Under the pieces are notes generated by a model. The model saw only the letters and a program-made list of their open reading frames with translations, did no database searches and was not told where the DNA came from. Of a stretch of DNA of 64,000 nucleotides, positions 52,976 to 62,426 are shown piece by piece (position 1 is the stretch's first letter; the number at the start of each line of letters is the position of its first letter). Source of the DNA: a bacterium (GTDB lineage: Bacteria > Zixibacteria > MSB-5A5 > WJJR01); contig JAKAKI010000079.1 in assembly GCA_021813505.1 (NCBI GenBank), forward strand, positions 39,444-103,443. The letters run 5' to 3'. The position numbers and the translations under genes are program-made.

Positions 52976-53878
52976 CTACCGCAAAAACAACATCCCCACC
53001 CCAGCCACCGTTACGATCGCGCCGAGGACCGCGCGGTAACTGACCCGCTCGCGATACACCAGCACCACCAACGGCAGTATCAGAACCGGGACGATTGCCA
53101 TGATCGTTGCCGCCACGCCGGCTTCGATGTATTTCACCGAAACGAGCGAGAGCCAGACACCCGCAAACGGTCCGAGAATCGCTCCCGCCAGCACCACCCA
53201 CCGGACCACCGGCCGGCGCAATACACCGAGTGTGGAACGCGTCTGCCCCGCGGCCGACGCATACGCCCAGATGACCACGGTGGCCGCGATCATCCGCACC
53301 AACGTTGCCACCAACGGGGCGATATCGCTGCCGACGAGAACATGCTTGGCAATCACCAGCCCAATCGCCTGTCCCGCAGCCCCGCCCAGGCCGAAGAGAA
53401 CTCCCATGGCTTTTGATCCGTGCGGCGAATTGTCACTGTGAAAGTCCCGCTCCGCGGTGACCCAGGCAATGCCGCCCAGCGTAACTCCAATCCCCAGCCA
53501 CGCCACCCACCCCAGATGTTCGTTCAGAAACACCAATGCCAGCAAGGCGGCGATCACCGGCGCGCAGGACATCAAAAGCGTGGCGCGCCGCGGCCCCAGA
53601 ATGACCAGCGCTTTGAAGTAACAGGAATCGCCCAACACCAATCCGATAATCCCCGACAGCCCCAGCCAGGCGGCGTCGCCAGAGCTGATCTGCGCCAATT
53701 CATGGAATCCGGAGGTTACCGTCACCGCCGCCAGAAGACAGAGCGCGGCAATGGGAATCCGCAACTTGTTGAGGTTAAACGCGCCAATCTCCCGCCCCGC
53801 GCGCGTGAATACGAGCGAAGCCATTGTCCAGCATGAAGCTGTCCCCAGTGCCGCGAGTTCCCCCCAAAGCAAAGTCAT
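52976..53878 (-). CDS. EamA/DMT-family transporter
   Basis: A 300-residue protein with ten membrane helices arranged as two EamA repeats. Features include the N-terminal G-E-L-A-A-L-G-T-A-S-C-W, the end of repeat 1 F-L-N-E-H-L-G-W-V-A-W-L-G and the repeat 2 end Y-R-E-R-V-S-Y-R-A-V-L-G. Exports or imports small metabolites; no substrate can be deduced. It converges on the Janus/Ocnus-like gene with a 12-base gap. Confidence 0.9.
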   Translation of the reverse strand: MTLLWGELAALGTASCWTMASLVFTRAGREIGAFNLNKLRIPIAALCLLAAVTVTSGFHELAQISSGDAAWLGLSGIIGLVLGDSCYFKALVILGPRRATLLMSCAPVIAALLALVFLNEHLGWVAWLGIGVTLGGIAWVTAERDFHSDNSPHGSKAMGVLFGLGGAAGQAIGLVIAKHVLVGSDIAPLVATLVRMIAATVVIWAYASAAGQTRSTLGVLRRPVVRWVVLAGAILGPFAGVWLSLVSVKYIEAGVAATIMAIVPVLILPLVVLVYRERVSYRAVLGAIVTVAGVGMLFLR

Positions 53879-54088
53879 ACGGCAATAAGCGGGAGCAGGG
53901 AGATTCCCGCAAGAAGCCTGCGCTGCGTTTGTCCAATCATGCCAACCAAGGGACAGTCGCCTCTATCAAGTCACCACGCCACCATGACCATGATCCGTGG
54001 CAGCTCTGCCTTGCAAAAACGCCGGAAAGCCATATATTTATGGATGTCTGCGGTGTGTTTACCGACCGAGATATAGGGAAGGACGATC

Positions 54089-54889
54089 ATGAGAAGGCTT
54101 CTCGCGACAGCAACGCTGGCATGGCTTATGGTGGCCACCTTTGGATCATTGGCGACCGCGGGTATCGACCCCGGAGTGGCCGATACGATCCGGTTTGATC
54201 CGGTGGTTTGGAATGGAGACACCGCGTTTTCGACCGCCATCTACACGGCGACAGATCAGGACTTAAAACAGGCAACCATCGTCTTGGGCTGGAGCTCAAA
54301 CAAGATCGGGATTGATTCAGTCTCGATCGTGGGCAGCCGCTGGGCCACCCAAGTGACAACTCCGGCCGGCTACTTTGTGGCCGACACCGGCCGCGTGGGG
54401 GGAACCGCTTCACCCACACGGTATGTGATTGGCTTCCTGCCCTTCACGCCGCTGCTGCCCAGCGGATCCGGACCTGTGTGCCGGGTGTTCTGGAAACGAA
54501 CCGGCCCCGTCGTCACCGATCCTACGATCGTGGTCGACTCCTCCACTTCAACCAATGCCACCTCTGTAACGATTTCGACTCTCTTCGGCAACTCACCATA
54601 CCCAGCGGGTAATTTCATTCCCGTCGTCATGCCGGACACGATCCACATCACGCCGTGCCTCTGCGATCACCAGGGGGATATAAACTCCGATCTCGCAATC
54701 GACGTTTTCGACGTCATCGGCGTAATCGGCATCGCGTTTAGTGGCGACCCGGATGTCCACGATCCATTGTGCCCGGCCACGCGTGGCGACGTGAACTTTG
54801 ATAGCGCCGTCGACGTCTTCGACGTGATCTATCTCATCGCGGCCGCGTTTAGCGGGGGCGCGAATCCAGTCAATCCTTGCACGCCATAA
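54089..54889 (+). CDS. Secreted cohesin-like domain plus dockerin-type repeats
   Basis: A 266-residue protein with a signal peptide (about 1-24), a beta-rich domain containing L-K-Q-A-T-I-V-L-G-W-S-S-N-K-I-G-I-D and paired C-terminal loops D-I-N-S-D-L-A-I-D-V-F-D-V-I and D-V-N-F-D-S-A-V-D-V-F-D-V-I followed by A-F-S-G-G. AGGACGATC lies upstream of the ATG. A good terminator follows. Likely surface or extracellular structural role. Confidence 0.78.
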   Translation: MRRLLATATLAWLMVATFGSLATAGIDPGVADTIRFDPVVWNGDTAFSTAIYTATDQDLKQATIVLGWSSNKIGIDSVSIVGSRWATQVTTPAGYFVADTGRVGGTASPTRYVIGFLPFTPLLPSGSGPVCRVFWKRTGPVVTDPTIVVDSSTSTNATSVTISTLFGNSPYPAGNFIPVVMPDTIHITPCLCDHQGDINSDLAIDVFDVIGVIGIAFSGDPDVHDPLCPATRGDVNFDSAVDVFDVIYLIAAAFSGGANPVNPCTP

Positions 54890-54916
54890 GCGTGCATCTC
54901 GTAAGCGTTGAGGAAG

Positions 54917-54940
54917 GGCGGCCAAGTTGGCCGCCTTTTC
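54917..54940 (+). terminator. Rho-independent terminator
   Basis: A perfect GGCGGCCA/TGGCCGCC stem followed by TTTTCTC lies 27 bases after the dockerin gene stop. It is the clearest intrinsic terminator in the window. Confidence 0.8.
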
Positions 54941-55034
54941 TCATTAATCGCCCTGACTTCGCCCTTGCAAAAGACTGCGAACCTGATATATTGGCATTAA
55001 TGCGGAAGCCCCCCCGACTTCCGGGAGGTGAGCA

Positions 55035-58000
55035 ACGGCACATTCGCGTATTCGCAATCTCGGCCTAACGGTCTTCTGTGTGATCCTGCTTGTCGGTGCA
55101 GGTGCGGGTGGACCATCGAGTGCAACGCCCGAACTCCGAACCGGTCTGGGTGTTCGCGCCACCTCTCCTGGACTGCAGGTCGCCAACACCACTTGGGACT
55201 TCCAACACAATGACGCCCTGCCTCACCAAATCGCCACAAACGGCCACGGCAATGTGGTCCACTTCGCTTACATGTACTGGTTCTTTATCCCGGAATCCCT
55301 GAATAGCGTGGATCGATACGTCCAGTTCAATACTTACGATCCCGCAACAGGGACTTTTCTATTCGGGCCCAATGGCATCGGGATCGGCTATGAGGGTGGC
55401 GATAATATGCAGGCCCGAGCCGCTTACCCAAGTCTGGACATCGACGATCAAGATCGGGCGCTCGTCACGCTTCTCGCACGAGCACCCGACCAGCAGCCAT
55501 CGGGAGACTTCTCCTCCTGGACAATCCAACAGTTGTCGCCCAGATACTCGACCTTCATCCAGACCGAGCTGCTCCAGAGCCGCGGCACTGTCTCGAATCC
55601 GTATGATGATCTGCTATGGCCACATGTGACGATCGACCAGATCAGCGGCGCACCGGACGTCTACCACGTGGTGGCCCATACCTTCGCCGACAACAACAAC
55701 ATTGTCTATTGGCGTTTCAAGGAAACTGACGCGCCGCAGTGGAGAGGGCCGTTCATTCTCGACTCCACGAACAGTCTCAGCTTCAACGTCGCGGCCGACC
55801 GGTCGAGCGACAAGATCGCACTCATCACGACCGACGAATATACATCCACCGGCAATCCCGTTGGATTGCGGCAAGTCACTTATCGTGAATCGGCCGACAA
55901 TGGCATGTCATGGATCGACGGGACCGGTCTCGGAGATGCGCACAAGGTCTTCATCACCGGCTACAGCAGTCCATCCGGTCCGGAATCATGGCTCGAATGC
56001 CTCGGCGACTATGCGAACGGCGGGAATCTGCACGTGATTTGGATTGAGAAACGGGATACGCTGTGGGGTACCTACCAATGTGTGATCAAACACTGGGACA
56101 AATCCACCGGCAGTATCTCGACTGCGGCCGAAGCCCTGTACGACAACACTGGAAGGGCAGGTGGCCGCCAGCTCAATCTGGCGAATCTCGGAATCGGATT
56201 CGGCGACGGTTCAACCACATGCAGCGGACACCCGAATCTCGATTATCTCTACATCACCTACGTCCAGTTTGGCGGACCGACAACCGCGCAACAGAACGAC
56301 AAGTCGGCCTACGGTTACATGAATGGCGATATCTTCCTGGTGGCGTCGCGGGATAGCGGTTCGACCTGGTGCCGGCCGCTCAATCTCACCAACACTCCGA
56401 GTCCCGGCTGCAGTCCGCGATTGGGATTTGACTCCTGCCAGTCCGAGAACTGGCCCTCCATCGCCCGCACGGTCGACGACACCATCCACGTCATGTACAT
56501 CGCCGACCGTGATGCCGGTGACTGCGTGTTCGGCCAGGGATATTGGACATACAATCCCGTGCTGTACTACCGGATCCCCGGCGGCACTGACGTCCCACCC
56601 GTTTGCCCGTCCATGGATCCCGATCTCAACGCCGTCCTCAGTGATGCCAATGGCCCGGAGTGCGAGTATCATACCGATCCATACGGCCCGATCCTCAGCG
56701 AAACGTTGACCATCGGCAACACCGGCAGCGGGCCATTGTTGGGAACAGTCAGCGTCGTCTACACAAATCCGCCGACCGGAAGCTGGCTCACGGTCACGGG
56801 AGCGGGATCATACACGATCGCGGCCGGTGCAGCGGACTTGTCGTTTCCGGTCGCGATGAATCCGCTTGGCCTGCCTGAGGGTCTCTACCAGGCCCAGATT
56901 GCCATCACGCACAACGACACGACACAGCCGAGTCCGTTCCTGATCCCGGTCGACTTCTTTGACTTCCATATATTCCAATGTGTTGAATATGCTGTTCTCC
57001 ACACCAAGTGGCTGTCACTGGAGGTTTCCAACGCCGGAAGACTCGCCCACAGCAATCCGAACGGCAGACTCTGGCGCGCCCCGTGGACCGGCAGCGCCGA
57101 CTCCGGGAACTCATCACTACGCGACGCCAGTCTCTTGATCGCGAAGACTCCTTCACCCGACACGTTCATCTACCGCAACATCTACGGAATCGGAAACGGA
57201 CAACCGGGATTCAGGGCGCAGTCGCCGATCAGTATTGACACCACCCGATATGGCACGAATGCTGGCGCTGCAACCGCCAGGACATCGTTTTCGACCGTCG
57301 ACTCCACCATCGGCATCGATGTCGAATACACTTTTCCGCAACACTCCGACTCGTCCAATCTCGTCTTGATTTCCTACAAGCTAACGAATCGAACAGCGAG
57401 CCCGTTCACTGGACTGATGATCGGCGAGGCCGCGGACCTCGACGTTATTCCCTCCACGGCAAACGCGAAATATCAGGTCGATGCCCACAACACGTCGTCA
57501 AGGTATTCGCTTTGGAATCTGATCTACCAACAGGGTTGCGATACCGGAACGACCTCACTGGCCCAAAAATACCTCGCGGGCATGACTGCCATTTCGTGCG
57601 CTCCCGCGCCCCGGGCCTGGACGGCCCCGAACGACCCCTATCTCACATCACGCCCCGGCAAAGGGTTCAGTGAAGGGTATATATACCAGCAAATGGTCAA
57701 GAGTGGATTCGAGATCATACCGCTATCATGGGGTACTGGTGCCGATCTGCATTCCGTCATGGTCTTCGAAAAGAATGTGACCCTGCCGCCATCGGAAGCC
57801 AAGCATTACATGCTGGGGTTCGTGACCTCAACGGCCGGTCCGAGTGATGCCGACCTGATTGCGACCACAAAGAAAGCCTGGAAGTACGCCTTCGGCTGGC
57901 AGGACATCGTCACCGTCGACACGATCTGGGAGGATGTTGCCAAGTCGTACCGTTACTGGGCGCTCGGGTCACATGAGTACGGTGTTGCCAGTGGCTGCTG

Positions 58001-58433
58001 CGGTTGCGTTGTCTCGAAAGTCTCCGGCAGTCCCAGGATTACGATCACACCGGATGCGGACAATTGTACCGGAACCATTGACTTCCCGGCCGGGTCTTCG
58101 GCAGGGGAATACACCGCGACGTTTCGTGTGACAACCCCGGTGTGCGGAGGTCCCACCTATACAGACGATCACGTCGTGACTATCGTCAGAGCATTCATTG
58201 ACGGTTGTCCAAATCAGGGGGACGTCGCCAACAATGACGGCCTCATCGATGTCTTTGACGTCATCCAGATGATAGCAATTGCCTTCAGCGGCGCTCCGGA
58301 TACTCAAGACCCCCACTGCTGGGTGACCCGCGGCGATGTCAACTGCGATGGCACAACTGATGTCTTCGACGTCATTCAGGAAATCGCCATCGCATTTTCC
58401 GGCGGCTCTCCCTGCAATCCGTTTTCTGGATAA
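55035..58433 (+). CDS. Large secreted protein with dockerin repeats, apparent ACG start
   Basis: About 1130 residues. The first obvious start, a GTG at 55080, would cut the signal peptide in half. The frame is open upstream to a TGA at 55029-55031, and an ACG at 55035 is preceded by GGAGG at optimal spacing, giving a full signal sequence (A-H-S-R-I-R-N-L-G-L-T-V-F-C-V-I-L-L). The N-terminal part has sialidase/BNR-like strands (D-I-D-D-Q-D-R-A-L-V), later beta-sandwich regions, and the C-terminus two dockerin loops N-D-G-L-I-D-V-F-D-V-I and D-G-T-T-D-V-F-D-V-I. Function unknown. Confidence 0.75.
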   Translation, partial: TAHSRIRNLGLTVFCVILLVGAGAGGPSSATPELRTGLGVRATSPGLQVANTTWDFQHNDALPHQIATNGHGNVVHFAYMYWFFIPESLNSVDRYVQFNTYDPATGTFLFGPNGIGIGYEGGDNMQARAAYPSLDIDDQDRALVTLLARAPDQQPSGDFSSWTIQQLSPRYSTFIQTELLQSRGTVSNPYDDLLWPHVTIDQISGAPDVYHVVAHTFADNNNIVYWRFKETDAPQWRGPFILDSTNSLSFNVAADRSSDKIALITTDEYTSTGNPVGLRQVTYRESADNGMSWIDGTGLGDAHKVFITGYSSPSGPESWLECLGDYANGGNLHVIWIEKRDTLWGTYQCVIKHWDKSTGSISTAAEALYDNTGRAGGRQLNLANLGIGFGDGSTTCSGHPNLDYLYITYVQFGGPTTAQQNDKSAYGYMNGDIFLVASRDSGSTWCRPLNLTNTPSPGCSPRLGFDSCQSENWPSIARTVDDTIHVMYIADRDAGDCVFGQGYWTYNPVLYYRIPGGTDVPPVCPSMDPDLNAVLSDANGPECEYHTDPYGPILSETLTIGNTGSGPLLGTVSVVYTNPPTGSWLTVTGAGSYTIAAGAADLSFPVAMNPLGLPEGLYQAQIAITHNDTTQPSPFLIPVDFFDFHIFQCVEYAVLHTKWLSLEVSNAGRLAHSNPNGRLWRAPWTGSADSGNSSLRDASLLIAKTPSPDTFIYRNIYGIGNGQPGFRAQSPISIDTTRYGTNAGAATARTSFSTVDSTIGIDVEYTFPQHSDSSNLVLISYKLTNRTASPFTGLMIGEAADLDVIPSTANAKYQVDAHNTSSRYSLWNLIYQQGCDTGTTSLAQKYLAGMTAISCAPAPRAWTAPNDPYLTSRPGKGFSEGYIYQQMVKSGFEIIPLSWGTGADLHSVMVFEKNVTLPPSEAKHYMLGFVTSTAGPSDADLIATTKKAWKYAFGWQDIVTVDTIWEDVAKSYRYWALGSHEYGVASGCCGCVVSKVSGSPRITITPDADNCTGTIDFPAGSSAGEYTATFRVTTPVCGGPTYTDDHVVTIVRAFIDGCPNQGDVANNDGLIDVFDVIQMIAIAFSGAPDTQDPHCWVTRGDVNCDGTTDVFDVIQEIAIAFSGGSPCNPFSG

Positions 58434-58632
58434 GGGATTCTGGGCAGAACGGCGCGACGCGTTGATCCGTCACTTTTCGCGTTGTCCGCGAAGGTTGCTC
58501 GATACGATTTCCCGCCCCGGCCGTTAACCGGAATTCGCGCGCCAGATTAGCACAGCGGCAGGAATCCCGGCGTCTTCAACGTCGGGAACCTGCCTCTGCG
58601 CGTTGGCTTGGTCTCAACCATTCTATCAGTCA

Positions 58633-60522
58633 CTACTCATAACAGATTGCCGGCGCGGGATCGCCATTGAAGAGGTGGCCAATGAGGGCGATGACATCGA
58701 AGACGTCGGCGACCCAGTCGCAATTGACGTCGGCCACCGAATTATCCAACGCAGCATTGCCGCCGGAAAACGCAACATCGATCACGCCGATGCAATCCAG
58801 CACATCAATCACGCCGTCATTGTTGACGTCCCCATGGATAATCGATAGCATCGCCCGGTACGCGTTGGCGCGGCCGTATCCGTAGTACGGGTCATATCCT
58901 GCCGGTCCCACGTCGTCACTGGCCGACCGCGTGATGATCTCCCGGAGCTTGAGGTACGGACGCTGAGGGTCGATCTCGGAATGTCCGCGCGCCAGCAGCA
59001 GCGCGGCAATCCCCGCCACCTGGGGACAGGCGCCAGAGGTGCCGCCCATCCGCATTGTGTACCCTTGGTCGGGCGCGTCGCCGCGCGCTCCCGTGACATG
59101 GGGGTTCCAGCCGACGTCGCCGGACTGGTCGATTGTCCACTGATCGCCCCAGAGGTTGATGTCGCCGCTGGGCGCAACGACGTCCAGTTCAAAGCCGGTA
59201 CGGCTATAGCTCCACTGCTGGCCGGTGTTGTCCACGGCCCCCACGGCGATCACCTCGGGCATATTGGCGGGAAAGAGCACCGGGCCGCCGCTGTAGTTCT
59301 GATCATTCCCCGCCGCAAAGACCACCACGGCCCCCATCGGCGGACCGGCAATCAGACAGCCCGTGCAGGGATTCACGACATCGCGGATGGCGTTGGCCAC
59401 CGCCACAATCGGAGTGATATTGGGGTACGTCCAACTGCAAGAGATTACGCGCGAACCTTGACCCAGTGCGCAGTAGATGGCGCTGGCAACCGAGATCGTG
59501 TCCACTATTACCCCTGAGTTGTCGTAGATCTTGACTGGTAGGATACGGCACCCTCCAAACACGCCCGCGACACCGACGCTATTGTGGGATGCCGCCAGAA
59601 TACCCGCGCACGCCATGCCGTGGTTCCGCAGCGAACCCGGCGTGGGATCATCGTCCGGCGGAAGCGGTGGGCAACCAGGACAGGGGCGAATCAAGCTGTC
59701 GCCAGCGAAGTCATAGCCCGGCATGATACGTGACGCGGGCAGGTCGGGATGTGGAGCAATGCCGTCATCAATCACCGCGACTATCAAGGATGAGTCGGCC
59801 AAGGGCACCTGCCACGCTTTCTCTGCGGCAATATCGAAGCCGGAGAGTCCCCCGGTTTGCCCGGCGTTCTTCAAGTAATACTGGTACTGGTAGTACGGAT
59901 CCGTTGGTGCGGTCACGCCCGACAGAACCGGGCTCGAGTACTGCCGTGCGCATGCCCATTTCACTCCCGGCAGCAGATGCATGGCATTGCCATACGCGAG
60001 CGGGCTGGCCTTGATCGTGTCATCCAACGCGCAGGTCCAGAGACTGCGCCTGAATGAGCTTGAGTCGACGAATCGCAGCCCGTGGGAAGCCAAGAGCGTG
60101 AGCGCCGAATCATGTGGTAGGCCAACATCAAACTGGACATCTACTAAGTCAGACACCTTGAACTCCGACGAGCCGGCAGGTGTCACGTACACCGGCACGA
60201 CTCGATCAACAGAAGCGTCAGCGCGCAGGTCTGCCGCGGATGCTTCGAATCCATACCCTGGCTGCAACGCATAGACTGAGAACCCTCGTTGGAGGTAGGA
60301 CGGTTCCACCGAGGCGTCCAAGCACGGGTGGGCGGCGAAGATGCCGCTCTGCGCCTGGATCGTTTGTGCCGTGTCGAATTGCACGGCAATCTTCAAAGCC
60401 GATGGGATGACCGCATAGGTCGTGTCCAGATCAAAGTAGAATTCCTCGGCAAAACACAAAGGCCCAGAAGCAACGATCAGAATACAGACCGCTGTCACAG
60501 CAATAACCAATCTTGTCAACAT
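58633..60522 (-). CDS. Secreted S8 subtilase with pro-region and dockerin repeats
   Basis: A 629-residue serine protease. Signal peptide about 1-25, then a pro-region to about 190, then the catalytic domain with Asp 252 (A-V-I-D-D-G), His 301 (N-H-G-M-A-C-A-G), Asn 405 (A-A-G-N-D) and Ser 496 (G-G-T-S-G-A-C-P). The C-terminus carries dockerin-type loops D-V-N-N-D-G-V-I-D-V-L-D and D-V-N-C-D-W-V-A-D-V-F-D-V-I. It is downstream of the propeller lipoprotein gene, 59 bases away, in a duplicated module. Likely exported, activated by removal of the pro-region. Confidence 0.93.
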   Translation of the reverse strand: MLTRLVIAVTAVCILIVASGPLCFAEEFYFDLDTTYAVIPSALKIAVQFDTAQTIQAQSGIFAAHPCLDASVEPSYLQRGFSVYALQPGYGFEASAADLRADASVDRVVPVYVTPAGSSEFKVSDLVDVQFDVGLPHDSALTLLASHGLRFVDSSSFRRSLWTCALDDTIKASPLAYGNAMHLLPGVKWACARQYSSPVLSGVTAPTDPYYQYQYYLKNAGQTGGLSGFDIAAEKAWQVPLADSSLIVAVIDDGIAPHPDLPASRIMPGYDFAGDSLIRPCPGCPPLPPDDDPTPGSLRNHGMACAGILAASHNSVGVAGVFGGCRILPVKIYDNSGVIVDTISVASAIYCALGQGSRVISCSWTYPNITPIVAVANAIRDVVNPCTGCLIAGPPMGAVVVFAAGNDQNYSGGPVLFPANMPEVIAVGAVDNTGQQWSYSRTGFELDVVAPSGDINLWGDQWTIDQSGDVGWNPHVTGARGDAPDQGYTMRMGGTSGACPQVAGIAALLLARGHSEIDPQRPYLKLREIITRSASDDVGPAGYDPYYGYGRANAYRAMLSIIHGDVNNDGVIDVLDCIGVIDVAFSGGNAALDNSVADVNCDWVADVFDVIALIGHLFNGDPAPAICYE

Positions 60523-60581
60523 TGGACATTCCCTTCTTTCTTACTTGAATCGAGTCAACTTGTGTTTGTTGCTCTCCCGGC

Positions 60582-61715
60582 CTACGGTCGGGGACCAATC
60601 GCAATGCCGCCTACTCGCGGCCAGTTCACTGATAAATTGGAGCCGGTTGGCCATATCGTCTTCTCCAGCGTCATCGTGGCTGCGTCAATCACATGCAACG
60701 GTCCGCCATCCGTGAAACCCGGGTCAGCAGCCGGTGCTGTGACGATCCGGTCACTTCTCGGCAGGAAGCGTACCTGGGACCCAGTGATCGGCATGGAGTC
60801 AGGGTTGAACGGCGCTTTGGTTACCCGGTAGATCCGCAGATCGACGACATACGGAATCCCGACTTCACCGAACGAGGGAGTCCCTGGGTCCGTGAAAGCC
60901 GCCAAGTTACCGTCCTCAGTGATTGTGATCTCACCGTGCGGGTATTGAATCCGATACTCGAACAACGTCTGGCCCGTGACCACATCGCCGACGACGAACC
61001 ATGAGTTGAAGACACTCCCATAGGCACCGATCGCCAAGACGCGCCGACCGTCCGGATGCAACCGCGCCGTGAAGATGCCCTCAAGCGTGATCCCCACGGA
61101 CAGGTGCGGGACATACCCGCCGGACACTTCCCCGGTCGTCACATCGATTACCCGTACGATCTGTTCGCTTGCGCCTTCCGGGTTTGCCGTGTGGCCAATC
61201 GCCGCGATCTTCGTCCCGGATACCGGGCCCCAGGCCGGGTAGAGGCTGTCACTCAGATGCCGGACGAATGAGCCATCATCTGCTCGCAGCACATCCCGGC
61301 CCGCCAGAAGCAGCGTCCCGTTGGCAATGCAACGCACACCCCAAATGTCGGAGCGCGACCAGATCACTTGCTTGGTATGGGCATCGATCTTCCACACCGT
61401 TGGATTCGTGCGATAGGATGTGAAGTCAGTGACATAGAGCCAGCGTCCGTCGGGAGCCACATCCAATTGCCACGTGAAGTGTGCCTGCCAGATCGAATCC
61501 AGCAGAGTCAGGCTGTCGGCGTCGTAGATGTAGATGCGGTTGAAGGACGAATCCTCCGGACTCGTCGCCAGGTGCGTGGCCCCGACATAGAGGTTGTATT
61601 TCACGTCTTTTGGCTTGGTCGGGTCGCCACAGCCGGTGAAGTAGACTGCCAGCACGACGACTGACAACAGCGCCAATATTGACCGAATGCTCCTTGTGTT
61701 TTCGTTTGGTCTCAT
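60582..61715 (-). CDS. Propeller lipoprotein A
   Basis: The ATG at 61715 follows GAAGGG. A lipoprotein signal with Y-F-T-G-C (Cys about 29) precedes a YncE/WD-like propeller with D-G-R-W-L-Y-V-T-D, H-P-D-G-R-R-V-L-A-I-G and a repeated V-V-G-D-x-x-T-G-Q-T-L-F motif. Its close paralogue is at 62427-63548. Always followed by a subtilase or subtilase pro-region gene, so a linked function is likely, for example anchoring or inhibiting the protease. No enzymatic motif. Confidence 0.82.
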   Translation of the reverse strand: MRPNENTRSIRSILALLSVVVLAVYFTGCGDPTKPKDVKYNLYVGATHLATSPEDSSFNRIYIYDADSLTLLDSIWQAHFTWQLDVAPDGRWLYVTDFTSYRTNPTVWKIDAHTKQVIWSRSDIWGVRCIANGTLLLAGRDVLRADDGSFVRHLSDSLYPAWGPVSGTKIAAIGHTANPEGASEQIVRVIDVTTGEVSGGYVPHLSVGITLEGIFTARLHPDGRRVLAIGAYGSVFNSWFVVGDVVTGQTLFEYRIQYPHGEITITEDGNLAAFTDPGTPSFGEVGIPYVVDLRIYRVTKAPFNPDSMPITGSQVRFLPRSDRIVTAPAADPGFTDGGPLHVIDAATMTLEKTIWPTGSNLSVNWPRVGGIAIGPRP

Positions 61716-61901
61716 GTCCAAACCCTTCCTTCCCGTTCGCGTTCATCCTATTGAGTAAATGGCGTTTTTGATCTACATTGCCGCTGCCTCCTTTCCTTCG
61801 GAAGGGGCCCGCCTGAGGCGCTCCGCAACTGCTTGCAGGCTGTCCGTGGAGCGCCGGGCGGTTTGGTTTTTCTACACCAGTTGATTCTTCCCATGCTGAC
61901 T

Positions 61902-62372
61902 TCAAGTGCTTGAGTCCACGAACCGCAGCCCATGCGACGCCAAGAGTGCAAGCGCCTCCTCCCGCGACAGTCCAACATCAAACTGTACATCGACCAGGTC
62001 CGACACCTTGAATTCGGCCATATCCGCCGGTGTGACATAGACGGGGACCGCACGATGTACGGCCGGATCAGACTGGACCTCAGCGGCGGCGACCTCGTAT
62101 CCATATTGCGGATTCAAGCCATAAACCCAGAAACCGCGGTGCAGGTACGTCACCGGCCCCGCCGGGTTCAGGCAGGTATGGGCCGTGAAGAACTCACTTT
62201 CGGTTGGAACTGCACGAGTCGTATCGAACTGCACGGCAATCCGGGAGGATGCGGGAACAACCTCATAAGTGGTATCGAGGTCATAGTAGTATTCCTGGGC
62301 ATGGCAGAGCGCCATCGGCGCGGCGGCGGAAAGACACGCCGCGATCACAACAACTGCGAATCTTGTCAGCAT
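61902..62372 (-). pseudogene. Truncated subtilase copy: signal peptide and pro-region only
   Basis: The 156-residue frame aligns throughout with the first 155 residues of the subtilase at 58633-60522 (for example Y-Y-Y-D-L-D-T-T-Y against F-Y-F-D-L-D-T-T-Y, and E-F-K-V-S-D-L-V-D-V-Q-F-D-V-G-L in both), then stops just after F-V-D-S-S. The catalytic domain and dockerin are missing; the rest was probably lost by deletion. It keeps a good ribosome binding site (AAGGGGA), so it may still be made. It is either a pseudogene or a stand-alone propeptide. Confidence 0.75.
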
Positions 62373-62426
62373 GAGAGTCCCCTTCATTAAAGAGTGCGAT
62401 CTTGATTTGGTCTCCTCAGTGCCCTG

